Assembly (NCBI GenBank): GCA_029582265.1
Contig: CM055823.1
Coordinates: 6,758,001 to 6,822,000, forward strand
Length of the DNA: 64,000 nucleotides
Reading direction: 5' to 3'
From: Zoroaster sp. YZ-2022
Lineage: Eukaryota > Echinodermata > Asteroidea > Forcipulatida > Zoroasteridae
In this document: positions 46,101 to 56,205 of the stretch, one piece after another
Layout of the letters: every line of letters starts with the position of its first letter
Numbering within the stretch: the first letter of the stretch is position 1
Translations under genes and position numbers: made by a program
The notes under the pieces: model-generated
The model's database searches: none
What the model saw: the letters and a program-made list of their open reading frames with translations, nothing else
What the model was told of the DNA's origin: nothing

Positions 46101-49100
46101 ACAAAAAAACCTAAATAAATATATCAAAACATTATTTAAGCACAACATTACAAATAATTTAAGTAACTAAAAAATAAATAAATATATAAATAAAAAATAA
46201 GTTTTTAAATATTCAAAAGTTGACGTCCGTCAACCTTTGAATATTTAACATAATATTTCTTTTTAATCTCTATGGTGAAAGTACTTCAGCGGGATTTCTT
46301 TCCCCGGATTATGATAAAAACAATAACATACACTCACTGGCCATAAGTATTGCAACATTGAAATTCACACCAAAGTTCAGTTTGGAGAACTGTGTTACAA
46401 TAATTTATTTTATTTTATTTACACTACTTAAGACTTCTTGAAAGTGCCTGTGTTTTGAAGTCAATGTTCTTTTTTACTGTTCTTGCTCGGAAACAAAGTC
46501 CTTCAATACTTTGTCGGGTAACCACGTGACCTGATAATTGCGGCCATCCGTCTACTGTCTCGTATAAATTCATGTTGCAATACTTTTGGCCAGTGAGTGT
46601 AAGTTTATTTATAAAGCGCAAAAACACTTGCAGAAAAAATGCGCTTAAAAGACACTGTGCACACACAAGAAAGTATTCAGCATAAAAAAATATTATACGG
46701 CAAAACATATTTTAATAGCTGACAACTACAAAGAGGTAGAGCATACATATTACTACATTAAAACCCTCCTATGCCCAGGCTGAAATTTGGCCCAGTCAGC
46801 ACGGAACTCACAGACAGTCACTTGAGTATTTTTGGTTGCATTGCCAATTGGTAGGTCAAACCACAGAGTCACACAGAGCTGTGTATGTACTGTCGAGTGG
46901 TTTTGGTTTGACCTATCCTAGCCTAGCCACATGTCCTTGCATTTATTTGAGTGCACTGCACAAAGTCAATGGGTTGGGAGTTACATACAAATTTTGAGTG
47001 TCTTTGATTGTTAAACCTATAGGAGGGTTAATGTGTGCACATTCGGTGAGATGTTACTTTTTAAACATTAATGATACTTGTACCATCTCCATCTTGCTGC
47101 TGTACAGCAGGAGACTACAATCTTCCTCCAAGCAATGCAATCTCTGGCAAGTGCGGCAATCCGGTCCTCCCGCAGCATGCCCTCCCCATCCCTCAGCATG
47201 TTGTACCAACATTCTTATACCGAGTAAACTTTTAGATTTTATTTTATTTTTTAATTTAGATCATTTTACAGGCAGTATACATTATAACATTCATAAATAA
47301 TTTAAAATTAAACACATCTCAATTCGTGAAAACTTATACATATACATCAAAATAGCTTTTAAACTTAAATACAAACAAAATACAAGCAAAAAACTACAAA
47401 AAGAGACGAAGAAACTGACAGACAAACAACCAAAGAGAAACAGGCAGACAGAAGAATGAAAGATAACAATTGATTAATTTCGATGATCTGGTAATTACCA
47501 ATGATGTACTTCCCCGTTAATATTTTTGGGAGTTTTAACGGGAAAGTTGTATGAATCATCGCGGAAGAAAAACCGAATTAATGAGCGAAGATAAAGTTGT
47601 TTTCATTAACAACAAAATACTTTCGCTTTTTTTTTGCGGTCAGCAATTCTCGTGCCGCATGTAACTTGAAACAACTGACCATACATTATTGGCAAGCTCG
47701 AAAAACATAATCACGCTTTGCATCAAACTTCCTCTGCGTTATTATTTTTTAATTGATGTAGTATCAAACATCCCTTGACATATTTCTGTCACAGTTGCTA
47801 AAAACCTTTTTTTTTAATTATGTAAAAATTCGTCATTGTCTTGAAAAATAATGTGAGCACATTTTGTGATGAAATGTTCACGAGTTAGTTTGTTAAAATA
47901 TATCTTGAAAACGGTTGAAATCGGAACCTACCAAATACCAGTTTTGTACTTTAAAGGGACAATATCGTCACAATCAGAGCATACTTTCAACAGGGCATGG
48001 AATCGGTGTCCTACTCTCTGTAAAAACCACTCTTTCAAAGAGCTATAAGTCTTTTTGGAGTGGATAAATAGTAAAATTGGTAGTGTATAAAGAGTGAATT
48101 GGTAGCCTTTTACTGTATTTTTCAATCGAATCAGAGTGGGTTTCACTCCAAAAAAAGACTTGTCCGTCATATAGCTCTTTAAAATAGTGGTTTTTACTCT
48201 TTTACATTAAGAGAGTACCAATTATGTTTTGTTTTCATCGACACATTGATTATATATCATTTAGATGGGGTGTCGTGGCCGAGCGGTCTAGCTTACCGGA
48301 TTCAAGTTCTGGTGTTAGCAACATAATGTGGGTTCGAATCACGGCCGTGACACTTGTGTCCTTGAGCAAGACACTTAATCATAATTGCTTCTCTCCACCC
48401 AGGGGTTAAATGGGTACCTGTGAAGGCAGAGTTGGTTTGCTCTATATGCGCTAGAAATGGCAGCAATTGAGCTGTATACTCCCCAGGGAGCTGAGATGGT
48501 TTCAGGAATGATTTATGAGCCTTATGAACCTTATGAGCAGGGATAATAATATAATGCGCCTTGAGCACCACTTAGTTGGTGGATACGTGCGCTATATAAA
48601 TCCACACATTATTATTATTATTATTAGATATATCCCTTCACTCTTTTACATGAAGAGAGTAGTGTCCTAGCCAGGGCCGTAGCGAGCGGGTGGTGTGGGG
48701 GGGGGGGGGGGTTGTGTGACAACCCCAATAATTTTTCTCAGTCGGCATTTAGAGCCTCAGTCGGCAAATGAAGCATCAATGGTACTAAAACTAGGGTTGG
48801 TCCAGAAGAATTTTTCTGCCGTGCTGCGCTTTAAACGACTTTTTGACATAGGGGTGTGAACATTTGCTCGATTTGTGAGGCCTCTCTTAGCCACCATACT
48901 TTGTATATGGGAAATTTGGTCCCCGTATCACGTATTTACCTGTTGGAAAAAAAAAAAAAAAAAAAAAAAAAACGTCAGATTTTTAAGCCGACCGATGACC
49001 AGAAACCGGGAAATGTGTTGGCCTAAAATAAGGTACAATGCAGGAAATGGGTATTGTGCATGTACAGTCTGATAAACAATACTAACAATCTAAACAATAC

Positions 49101-52100
49101 AGTGGACGTGTTCAAACATGCATTATGGGCATGATAGTATACTATCAACAATAAATTCCAAAATAAAAATAAATTCAAAAAAAAATATTATTCAAACCGT
49201 TTTTCATATTTTTGTTATTATAATAAATTCAGAAATTTCTTTCTTCAATTTACCATGGTCTAGTACTAGTAGTGAGAACGAGGTAGATCCTGAGGACAAG
49301 GTTGTTGCATTGCGTGATCGTGGGAATCCCCGTCGTGAGAAATGTCTCGTGCCGGGACTATTTTTTTTTTTTTTACAACAAAGCAGGCGTTTGCATGCGC
49401 ATACTGCAACAGGTTAAACATGTCAAAAAAAAGGTTATGATCTTTTCCAGGATTGTCACATAAATTAAGGTGCATCCTCTTTATGAACTAGATAGTGATT
49501 TCCAGTGTGAAAGTTCGTGAAATCCACAAAATTTCACGAAAAAAACCAACAAACAAATAAACAAAGTTTCACAGTGGCATACATAGGGCTGGTTGAGTAG
49601 ACGACACGGGGAATCAGAAATGTCATAGGGTAATTATCCTCCAGTCGTTTTCGTTCAGCTTAATTTGATTGGCCCTGGCATGAACTTGGCCCTGGCATGT
49701 TTTTGTAAAATAAATTTTAGTTTTGTATTCCTCCAATACAAAATAATGTTAAATAATCGGCAAACAAATATAAAACTTAAAAGAAACCAAGATCAGTGCA
49801 GTTTCAGTGGTGTTTGAAATCCAATTTTCTCTCCCACCCAGCTGCCTGAAAACATTTACCCCGGACAGTTACAGTGTGAGCAGTGTTTTTAAAACAAATA
49901 AAGAAGTAAATAACCATATTTTTTGGAAGTAGGATAACCAATTTAATTTGATTAATTGTCCCAAAGTCGACTTGCAAATAAATCACAGAATGATACTGGT
50001 CTGTAATTTTGGTTTCGGTTCCGGTAAAGCAGAATCAGGTGGAAACCAATAGCAGTTCGTTCATGGAAAGGGAGGAAATACAATCTTTACATAGGAATAC
50101 AGAAATTCTCTTTTGAGTTGTGGTAGCATCGATGTTTTCCCCAACCAGCGTTCCAAAATCCACCGGTTCTTCTCAGAACCAAACCATTTGGACAACTTAA
50201 AATATACATTATATGCTGTCACCACAACTTTCCTTTGTAAGGCCAAATAAATAAGTCTCTGGCTTCTGGCCATAGTTAAAATCGGTGAGGGTGACATTTT
50301 TTTTTTGAGTTAATCTAAAACTAGCACTCCGATTCCATACCCTGTTGATTGTGACGATATTGTCCCTTTAAATATGTATAGCCTGTGTTTAATCTGTCGC
50401 TATTCTACTATCTAACTTGTAAAAGAGTGAAAACCACTCTTTCTAAGAGCTACATGGTGGACAAGTCTTTTTGGAGTGGATAAAGAGTAAAATTAGCAGT
50501 GTATAAAGAGTGAATTGGTAGCCTTTTACTGTATTTATCACTCGAATCAGAGTGGGTTTCACTCCAAAAAAGACCTGTCCGCCATATAGCTCTTTAAAAG
50601 AGTGGTTTCACTTGAGAGAACAAGTGTGAAACTGTTCCACTTTTGATCTAAACACGTTAATTAGTAATGTAAAAGAGTGAAAACCACTCTTTCAAAGAGC
50701 CAAATGGCGGACAAGTCTTTTTGGAGTGGATAAAGAGTAAAATTAGCAGTGTATAAAGAGTGAATTGGTAGCCTTTTGTGTATTTATCACTCGAATCAGA
50801 GTGGGTTTCACTAAAAAAAGACTTGTCCGCCATATACCCGGTAGCTCTTTAAAAGAGTGGTTTTCACTCTTTTACATTAGGAGAGTAGCAATTATGTTTT
50901 GTTTTCATCGACACATTGATTATATCTCCTTTAGACGTGACGTACTTTGACGTGACGTATTTCAAAAGATAGTTGCTGGAAGTTTGGTGTAACAGGGTTT
51001 ATGTTTTCGTATTCATCGGATCATTGACAGTATTTTAGTTTACTTGAAGAAGGGGAAAAATACCAAAAAATTACATATTTCTCAAAATAATCTTGAGAAG
51101 CACCGTTATTCTGTTAAACCAGGCTTCTGACAACTATTGTGTGAAATATCTTAATTTCGAAATGTTTGTTTTATTTTCAAAAAGAAAATGAAAACAAAAA
51201 CATCTGGAAATTGACAGTAAAAATACGGGCGATCTTTAAACCATGCTTTTCATGATTATTTCGAGAAATGGGTAATTTTAAGCAATTCTTTGTCTTTCCT
51301 CAAGTTAAATAGCAGTGTTCCAATGAAAAGAAAATGTCAGAATATTGTGTCCGAAAACACGGGCCAGATACGTTTTTAATAGGCCCAATGCGCGTACAAC
51401 TACGGTCACACTGCACGCACAGCTTGTCTGCCACGTACTGTGTACACTGCCAAACTGGTAAAACTTGAAAAAAAATACTACTTACACATTTAAGAATTAG
51501 AAACTTTGAAAGCAGTTATGGGTGTAGTTTTTTCACACATAATAAGTTAATACTTTCAACCTAGTACATTGAAAGCGTAGGTCACAGGGAAGTATTTTTA
51601 AATATTTTTTTAATATACACTGTTTTGTGTCAAAATACAACAAATATGGTAATTGACATTGACTTTACATTAAAATACCATAGCCTACTCTCAGAAAATG
51701 TAAATATTTTGGCTCAGCAATACTTATTTTCTTTAAAAAAAACATGTAAAATTGGAATAAAGTCATTTTTACCTAATTTTACATGGTAGATTTTCCGGCG
51801 AATGAACGATATCTGTAAAAATTTATTTCTCAAGAACCGCTTACCCGATGTTGAAAATGTTAGTAACAAAATAAAGCATTCAGTGAGGTCTTTCATACAG
51901 AATCAAAATTAAACATGTGTAATGTATGCTTATTTTTTTTAGTGCGAACTGCGTGTTACTGGTTGACACGGTATGTCAGATTGCAAGAATCTGGGAAAAC
52001 CCAGCCAGAGTAACATACTCCTAAGATAAACGGATGCAGTCAAAGGTCAATATCAGACGCGACATTTTGATAATTATTAATCGCGCGGGTTGAGACCTTC

Positions 52101-54705
52101 TTAAGATCGATGGTTTCTAGTTGCTGTCAACAAGTCTAGTGCTGCATGTAACTATAGTGGTTATCTTGAAAACCGTAACTGTTCACCGTTGTTCATAAAA
52201 CGAATATTTGCACTAAAAAAACATGTAATTTTACAATAAAATGCAGGCAACTCTATTTCCAACAATTTGCAGTACATAATTTGCAGTTTCCATATTTGTT
52301 TGGACATATTCTTTGTGGGCCGAAAAAGAGAATCAGAATGGGTGAAACAAACAAACAAACATGGAAACGTACTGCAGTTTCATTATTAAGCGTTTACAGA
52401 AATTGTGTAAATCAGTTTAACACAGTCACTTGTGGGGTGCCATGGTCGAGCGGTTTAGTGCATCGGATTTGTGTTCTGATGGCCGAGTCGTTAGAGTGTG
52501 TGGGTTCGAAGCCTTGCCGCGACCATGGTGCTTGTGTCCTTGAGCAAGACACTTTATCATAATTGAACCCAGCCACTGGGGATGTACAAGCCAGTGCATG
52601 CTTAGTGCCGGTCCCAAGCCCGGATAAATGGGAGGGTTGCGTCAGGAAGGGCATCCGGCGTAAAACCTATGCCAAATCAAATATGCGGATCATGATCCGC
52701 TGTGGCGACCCCTAACGGGAGCAGCCGAAAGAGGACAACAACAGTCACTTGTTATGTAAAATTGTAATACAGCAAATTGTTGGAAATAGAGTTTTTTTTT
52801 TACATTGTGTGTAAAGTTCATGGTTGTATCAAACATCCCTTGAACCATGCCTTGTTAGGTGTTATCGTTTTATGAATATAAGTGAATTAATTCCACTATA
52901 ATTATTTTATCCAGAGACAGACATTTTTACTTTGGAATGAGTACGAATAATCTGATTATATTTCCACTTCTGGTAAAATGCTTGTAAAGGCATCTATCAA
53001 CAAATTAAGAGATAGACCTACCTGTATTCAAACCCAGACAGATCTTTTCATTTACAACATCATTGGATAAATTATACAGAAAATGTTTCAGCGGTCTTTG
53101 ATACCGTCATCAATTTTACACTATAGGTTCCTGCAAATCTGTGATGATTTTATGTTTGTGTTGAGAATACCAAGCATGCATCTATGGTGTTCAATACATC
53201 AAATATAAATAAATGGAAATGTTGACAAAACTGATTCAATGAAAATGCTTACTTTCTTTGAATCAAGATATACATTAAAGGGAAGACACAACATTGGTAA
53301 TGTTGGCAAAACTGCTTCTATGAGTATGCTTACTCTCTTTGAATCAAGATATACATTAAAGGGAAGGTACAACATTGATAATGTTGACAAAACTAGTTCT
53401 ATGAAAATGCTTACTTTCTTTGAATCAAGATATACATTAAAGGGAAGATACAACATTGGTAGTGTTGGCAAAACTGCTTCCATGACTAGCTTACTGTCTT
53501 TGAATCAATATATATATATATATACATTAAAGGGAAGGTACAACATTGGTTCATGCTGACAAAACTGATTCTATGAAAATGCTTACTTTCTTTGAATCGA
53601 GATATACACAAGAAACACGTTTATTTTCACAAAAGTTCAACAACCATTTATGTTAATGTATGCTTAAGCCATGACCCTATGATTACATCATCCTTCCCAC
53701 AATGCCTTAATTAAAACAAGGTAAAACAAACAAGATAAAATCTTAATATTCGTTCCGTGCACGAACTGTTGAGGGCACATGTTGTTAGACCACTGTGGGC
53801 GAAAGGGCAGCGACTGTGCGTCGCGTTTGGCGTATTTTGCAGTTGATGTGCGTACACGCGGAATATCTCCAGCGATCATTGGCTGGCAGAACCACACGCG
53901 CGCTTAGTACGCACAACGCTCACACGACGCAAAAGTGGCTGTCATCAAGACGCTGGGTGCAAATTCACCGCTAGAGGGCTACGATGTGCACTGAGCGAAT
54001 AGGTCTCAACGAACACAGAAAGGACAAGAATAAGAGAACAGGCTCCTCATTAGTCTAGTTATTTAAGTAACATTGTATACCTACGCGGCTGTCCTGTGCC
54101 GTGATACCGGACACGCCATTTTTGCTTTATAGGATCGAAGTTTTTTTAAATTACATTTTCATATCAAGTGTATGAGAACGATCGCCAGTCGTTTTTGCAT
54201 TGACTTTACATGATTGCTACTATTATAGTGATGACGAGAAAAAAGTCAGGTATTTCTGCAAATGCAATGTAATGTATTAATACTGTCTTTCGTCATTACA
54301 GAGGAGAGCCATTGCCCACTGATGTCGTCATGTTGCGTAAATATATGCAAACAGGGTAACCGCACAGTCTCGTCGATTCATAGTACCGACTACTCGAGGC
54401 CAAGTAATAGGGAGAGCGTGTTGCATGTACACCTTGACCGAGGAACAACAATCGACTACCAGGTCTCGAGATCCAAGGAATCGAGGCGAGCGAACCCAGC
54501 GAAGTCGGATGATTTGATGTTAGGAAAAGTCAACTTGGATGGGTCGCCCACAGCGTCCGAATCGGTGAAAGAAAGTGGCAAACCACCATCAACTTATCAT
54601 AATGAAAGAAGACACGGGACTGAAAACCCCCTCGAGCAATTCATTCCACCACTCGAACAATCGGAAGGACCATGCTCCTCAGGTACACAGTTAAATACAT
54701 ATTGA
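37049..54705 (+). CDS. TNF-receptor-superfamily-like gene (3 exons modelled)
   Basis: Model: 37049-37291, 39340-39967 and 54302-54682, or to the stop at 54705. Junction phases agree (0, then 1) and all borders are GT..AG. The product is a type I membrane receptor: a signal peptide near residues 15-36; a CRTCKRGYF motif at 82-90; a cysteine-rich domain with CHRCMPCSIC at 132-141, then Cys151, DTEC near 156-159 and Cys163 and Cys176; a stalk; a transmembrane helix at about 254-275; and a basic juxtamembrane RCKQWWK. The cytoplasmic exon contains PLEQSE, which fits the TRAF6-binding consensus PxExx(acidic/aromatic). No death domain is seen. The gene may continue past the donor at 54683. Exon 1 is the least certain part, and extra exons in the two long introns cannot be excluded. 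Confidence 0.6.
37399..37628. mobile_element. Short MITE with ATATCGTCACGATCA-type ends
   Basis: About 230 bp. The ends GACAGTATCGTCACGATCAG and its inverse near 37600-37628 extend through CAGGGCATGGAATCGG on both sides. The same ends bound a 2.4 kb element at 47949-50373. Confidence 0.8.
37918..38056. repeat. AT-rich tandem repeat
   Basis: Several ~35-bp units of mixed TAATAATTAATAATTTATAA. Confidence 0.9.
38163..38213. repeat. 15-bp-stem hairpin
   Basis: AATCCTCCAAAATCC pairs perfectly with GGATTTTGGAGGATT. The half-word GGAGGATT also opens the neighbouring 44-bp array. Confidence 0.75.
38413..39029 (+). repeat. 44-bp minisatellite, ~14 units
   Basis: Units of GGATTCAGGTTATGTGTAAG plus CAAATGGGCCTAGGGAGTTAGGAA-type sequence repeat head to tail with very few changes (CAGG/CGGG, GCCT/GTCT). 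It sits in intron 1 of the TNFR-like gene, about 310 bp before the CRD exon. Confidence 0.95.
39340..39967 (+). CDS. TNFR-like gene, exon 2 (cysteine-rich domain and transmembrane helix)
   Basis: The acceptor is TAACCACAG. The exon encodes the cysteine-rich repeat (CHRCMPCSIC ... CTPTQDTEC), the stalk, a ~22-residue hydrophobic helix (ASGAAGIAVLVLVVVIILYV) and a basic stop-transfer segment. It ends in phase 1 at AAAGAG|GTACGG. Read through, it stops at 40041, which could give a tail-less isoform. Confidence 0.75.
40080..40151 (-). tRNA. Degenerate tRNA-like sequence (pseudogene)
   Basis: 72 nt with the right spacing. The A-box is TGGCTCAGTCGG, the D-stem GCTC/GAGC is intact, and the T-arm GCAGG-TTCAACT-CCTGC is perfect. 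The acceptor and anticodon stems are mismatched, position 33 is C rather than U, and the nominal anticodon is GTC. Likely a tRNA pseudogene or SINE head rather than a working tRNA. Confidence 0.5.
40160..40715. repeat. ~145-bp tandem repeat with internal palindromes (4 units)
   Basis: Units begin GTGTCYGAATTAAGCATTT near 40164, 40327, 40465 and 40607. Each carries GGCTATGGCTATTGGCTGCA and a partly inverse AGCCATAGCCGTAACCAAAG. It lies in the long TNFR-like intron. Confidence 0.85.
40936..41550. other. Intronic stretch, nothing recognised
   Basis: AT-rich with no repeat pairing or exon signature. Confidence 0.5.
41553..42316. mobile_element. Inverted-repeat element with ~95-bp arms
   Basis: The arms at 41553-41640 and 42222-42316 pair (TATCTCAAAGGTCTT..., CATAGGAAATTTGGGAGA...). 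The interior contains a nested TTAA-flanked MITE. Confidence 0.75.
41886..42177. mobile_element. piggyBac-like MITE, intact TTAA flanks
   Basis: TTAA at 41882-41885 and 42178-42181 flank the inverted ends CCCTCCTA...TAGGAGGG. The TTAA duplication and CCC- ends fit piggyBac-type excision and insertion. The body repeats TTTTGACTG-like words. Related copies lie at 44505, 46762 and 59847. Confidence 0.75.
42503..42652. repeat. 150-bp hairpin
   Basis: Outer arms (GAGCTCTGGAAGTGCCATCC and inverse) and inner arms (CTCAGGATGACAACATC and inverse) give a near-continuous stem. Confidence 0.7.
43103..43167. repeat. (TA)n microsatellite
   Basis: About 65 bp of uninterrupted TA repeats. Confidence 0.95.
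43168..44500. other. Intronic stretch, no exon recognised
   Basis: It has a few mid-size ORFs, for example one at 43609-43878, but no family match or convincing splice pair. Confidence 0.45.
44505..44800. mobile_element. Degenerate relative of the TTAA/CCCTCCTA MITE
   Basis: Shares TACCTTGGCAAGTATATCAA and TTTTTGACTGATTTTGAC with 41886-42177. The ends are eroded. Confidence 0.65.
45418..45690. mobile_element. TA-flanked palindromic MITE, CTGAGACGCAATAGAAAC ends
   Basis: 273 bp. The left end CTGAGACGCAATAGAAACGT is mirrored at right, with TA on each side, as for Tc1/mariner-type elements. Confidence 0.8.
46331..46599. mobile_element. TA-flanked palindromic MITE, CACTCACTGGCCA ends
   Basis: 269 bp. 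CACTCACTGGCCATAAGTAT at left and the inverse of CACTCACTGGCCAAAAGTAT at right, with TA on each side. The GGCCAAAAGTATTG words are typical of Tc1-like ends. Confidence 0.82.
46762..47027. mobile_element. Second CCCTCCTA-ended MITE
   Basis: ACCCTCCTATG at left and ATAGGAGGGTTAA at right, with TTAA next to both ends. The interior differs from 41886-42177, so this is a separate subfamily with similar termini. Confidence 0.65.
48269..48626 (+). mobile_element. tRNA-derived SINE, full length, plus strand
   Basis: A-box GTGGCCGAGCGGTCTA, B-box GGTTCGAATCA, then TCCTTGAGCAAGACACTTAA, a body matching 35007-35340 and an (ATT)n tail. Confidence 0.88.
48670..49010. repeat. Two dispersed repeat fragments
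   Basis: 48670-48815 matches the GGGCCGTAGCGAGCGGG repeat in the FB2 arms. 48815-49010 matches 34300-34540, including CCACCATACTTTGTATATGG, then a 25-base A-run. Confidence 0.7.
50410..50950 (+). repeat. Two tandem ~230-bp units with AGAGTGAAAACCACTCTTT
   Basis: Units at about 50415-50640 and 50668-50890 each contain AAGTCTTTTTGGAGTGGATA and end in an inverse of their start. A third copy is at 48010-48215 inside the 2.4 kb element. The shared downstream word TGTTTTGTTTTCATCGACAC links them to 48230. Confidence 0.75.
50951..52430. other. Intronic stretch, no exon or repeat recognised
   Basis: AT-rich. Only short ORFs without family or splice support. Confidence 0.45.
52435..52742 (+). mobile_element. 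tRNA-derived SINE with RTE-like tail
   Basis: Head with CCATGGTCGAGCGGTTTAG, B-box GGGTTCGAAGCC and TCCTTGAGCAAGACACTTTA, as in the other SINEs. The 3' part differs: GGAAGGGCATCCGGCGTAAA, then GTGGCGACCCCTAACGGGAG and AGCCGAAAGAGG with an AAC-rich tail. I recall similar tails from RTE-clade LINEs and their SINE partners in fish. Confidence 0.75.
53173..53610 (+). repeat. 81-bp minisatellite (array 1, ~5 units)
   Basis: Units carry GAATCAAGATATACATTAAA, GGGAAG and ACATTGGTAATGTTGGCAAA-type words. A (TA)n expansion breaks one unit at ~53508. The flank GCATCTATGGTGTTCAATAC is shared with array 2. The period keeps one frame open and produces a false repetitive ORF. Confidence 0.9.
53750..54060. 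promoter_or_regulatory. CpG-rich block before TNFR-like exon 3
   Basis: GC content and CpG density rise sharply (for example GCGTCGCG, TACACGCGG, CACACGCGCGC), with an inverted CCAAT (ATTGGCTGG). It could be an internal promoter for a transcript starting at the cytoplasmic exon. Inference only. Confidence 0.25.
54302..54682 (+). CDS. TNFR-like gene, exon 3 (cytoplasmic tail)
   Basis: The acceptor is CGTCATTACAG. In phase with exon 2, it reads EESHCPLMSS..., a polar Ser/Glu/Arg-rich tail. PLEQFI and PLEQSE lie near the end; PLEQSE (54649-54666) fits the TRAF6 motif. A TCAG|GTACAC donor at 54683 leaves phase 1. If unused, the frame ends after GTQLNTY at 54705. Confidence 0.55.
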
Positions 54706-55090
54706 GTTGGAAAAACCGCACGAGTTTTAGCACGACGGCCACTTGTACTTGTGCCGCTGTAGAGAACCGAAGTGATGTTAACACACAATCACCAAACTAT
54801 TTCGTAAAGTTGCGTCAAAGAACAATAATGAAACAAATGTGTATAATCAGCCAGTGGCCACCATGCTGCTATGGAAACGTGACGTCACTCTTTAGTACTC
54901 TATTCTTAAGGTGGGACCGTTGTCACAAATTCATTGGAACAAACAGGGTTCAGTTTGATTAAGCATGGATATAAGACTCCCCAGAGTTGAGGTTTCAGAA
55001 CTTCAGAATATCATTACATATACTAATAAATAACATCTGAAAAAGCCGTGTTACGAAGAAATAGACAAGAATTTGAGTGGCGGAGCCAAA
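54706..55090. other. Downstream of TNFR-like exon 3, nothing recognised
   Basis: No death-domain-like exon and no clear polyadenylation signal close to the stop. Confidence 0.4.
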
Positions 55091-55094
55091 TATA

Positions 55095-55372
55095 CTGAAC
55101 AGCAAAAGAAACGCAAGTCCGAGGTCTTGTCAAGTTTTCAAACAGAAGACAAACCATTTTGATTCTAATCACTCATTTAATGAAAAATGCTTTCAATTTG
55201 TGAGCTGAAAGTGACTGTTGAAATTGCATTGCAAGATTTTCACATTCAACAGTCACTTTCAGCTCACAAATTGAAAGCATTTTTCATTAAATGAGTGATT
55301 AGAATCAAAATGGTTTGTCTTCTGTTTGAAAACTTGACAAGACCTCGGACTTGCGTTTTTTTTGCTGTTCAG
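55095..55372. mobile_element. TA-flanked hairpin MITE, CTGAACAGCAAAAGAAACGC ends
   Basis: 278 bp. The two halves are almost perfect inverses over about 128 bp around a ~22-bp loop. TA on each side. High arm identity suggests recent amplification. Confidence 0.88.
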
Positions 55373-55374
55373 TA

Positions 55375-56205
55375 TACTTTGAGTCAAAATCTGACAAGGA
55401 ATTTTTGTAAAAATTGCTTATTAATGAAAACATTTTAAGTTTATAACAAATGAATAAAGATGAAACAAAAAATAAAAAAAGTAATTAGGATGATATTAAT
55501 ACAAACTGAAAAATAAAATCATTGGATTACTTTTGTGTTGCATAATTTAATATCATTGAAATAAATAAATAACAAAATACAGAAATGATCCAGAAGAAAC
55601 AAATGTCCGATTATATTAAATCAATACCAGCTATGGAAGAGAGTTAATACTATATCATGTCTCCTGAGGACGATCAGAGCATACTGATCGAAACGTCGAG
55701 TTGTACCACCAGTTCTTTTCAGAACTAATTACTACTCAATTGAGATTCCACATGGTGTCACCGCAATTACTTATCATCCTCACCATGCAAAGCTACAAGT
55801 TTTACCTATCGCCTTTGTATAGTTGCATGACTCGTCAAATTCACAATTCAATTCGTGAAATAATTATTACAGTTTCTGACATTAAAAATTAAATAAATAA
55901 ATAATAATAATAAAAACACGGGCCGTATTTCTTTCTCTTTTTGCCGTAGGATGGTAATGGAATATCGTAAATTACTTATTGTTCAAAAGGGTTTTTCAAT
56001 AAAGAAAAATAAATAATTTTGAAAATAAGTATGAACACTTCCAAAAGCCTTTTTGAAGTATGGCGGACACAATAGAGGGCGCTATTTGATTTGGGTAAAA
56101 CTCAATTCAAATAGCGCCATCCTTCAAAATGGATTATTACTGGGGTCAGACACCAAAGGAAATAATCAGCTTCTCGCACCAATGGTGCAACTCGTTTTCC
56201 AAACA
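55375..56205. other. AT-rich intergenic stretch
   Basis: No feature apart from short A/T tracts. Confidence 0.45.

Larger units (their letters stand above)
47949..50373. mobile_element. 2.4 kb element bounded by TTTAAAGGGACAATATCG ends
   Basis: The left terminus (GGGACAATATCGTCACAATC, then CAGGGCATGGAATCGG) and the inverted right terminus (near 50325-50373) match the short MITE at 37399-37628. Inside are a SINE (48269-48626) and two dispersed repeat fragments. No transposase is seen. It may instead be two separate solo ends. Confidence 0.55.

Noticed and set aside
53199..53559. Repetitive ORFs on both strands (units around FFESRYTLKGRYNIG)
   Set aside because: Frame-preserving 81-bp minisatellite; the related array 2 contains 80-bp units that break the frame.
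54672..54962. 96-codon ORF as a continuation of the TNFR-like gene
   Set aside because: Different frame from exon 3, no acceptor, no domain.
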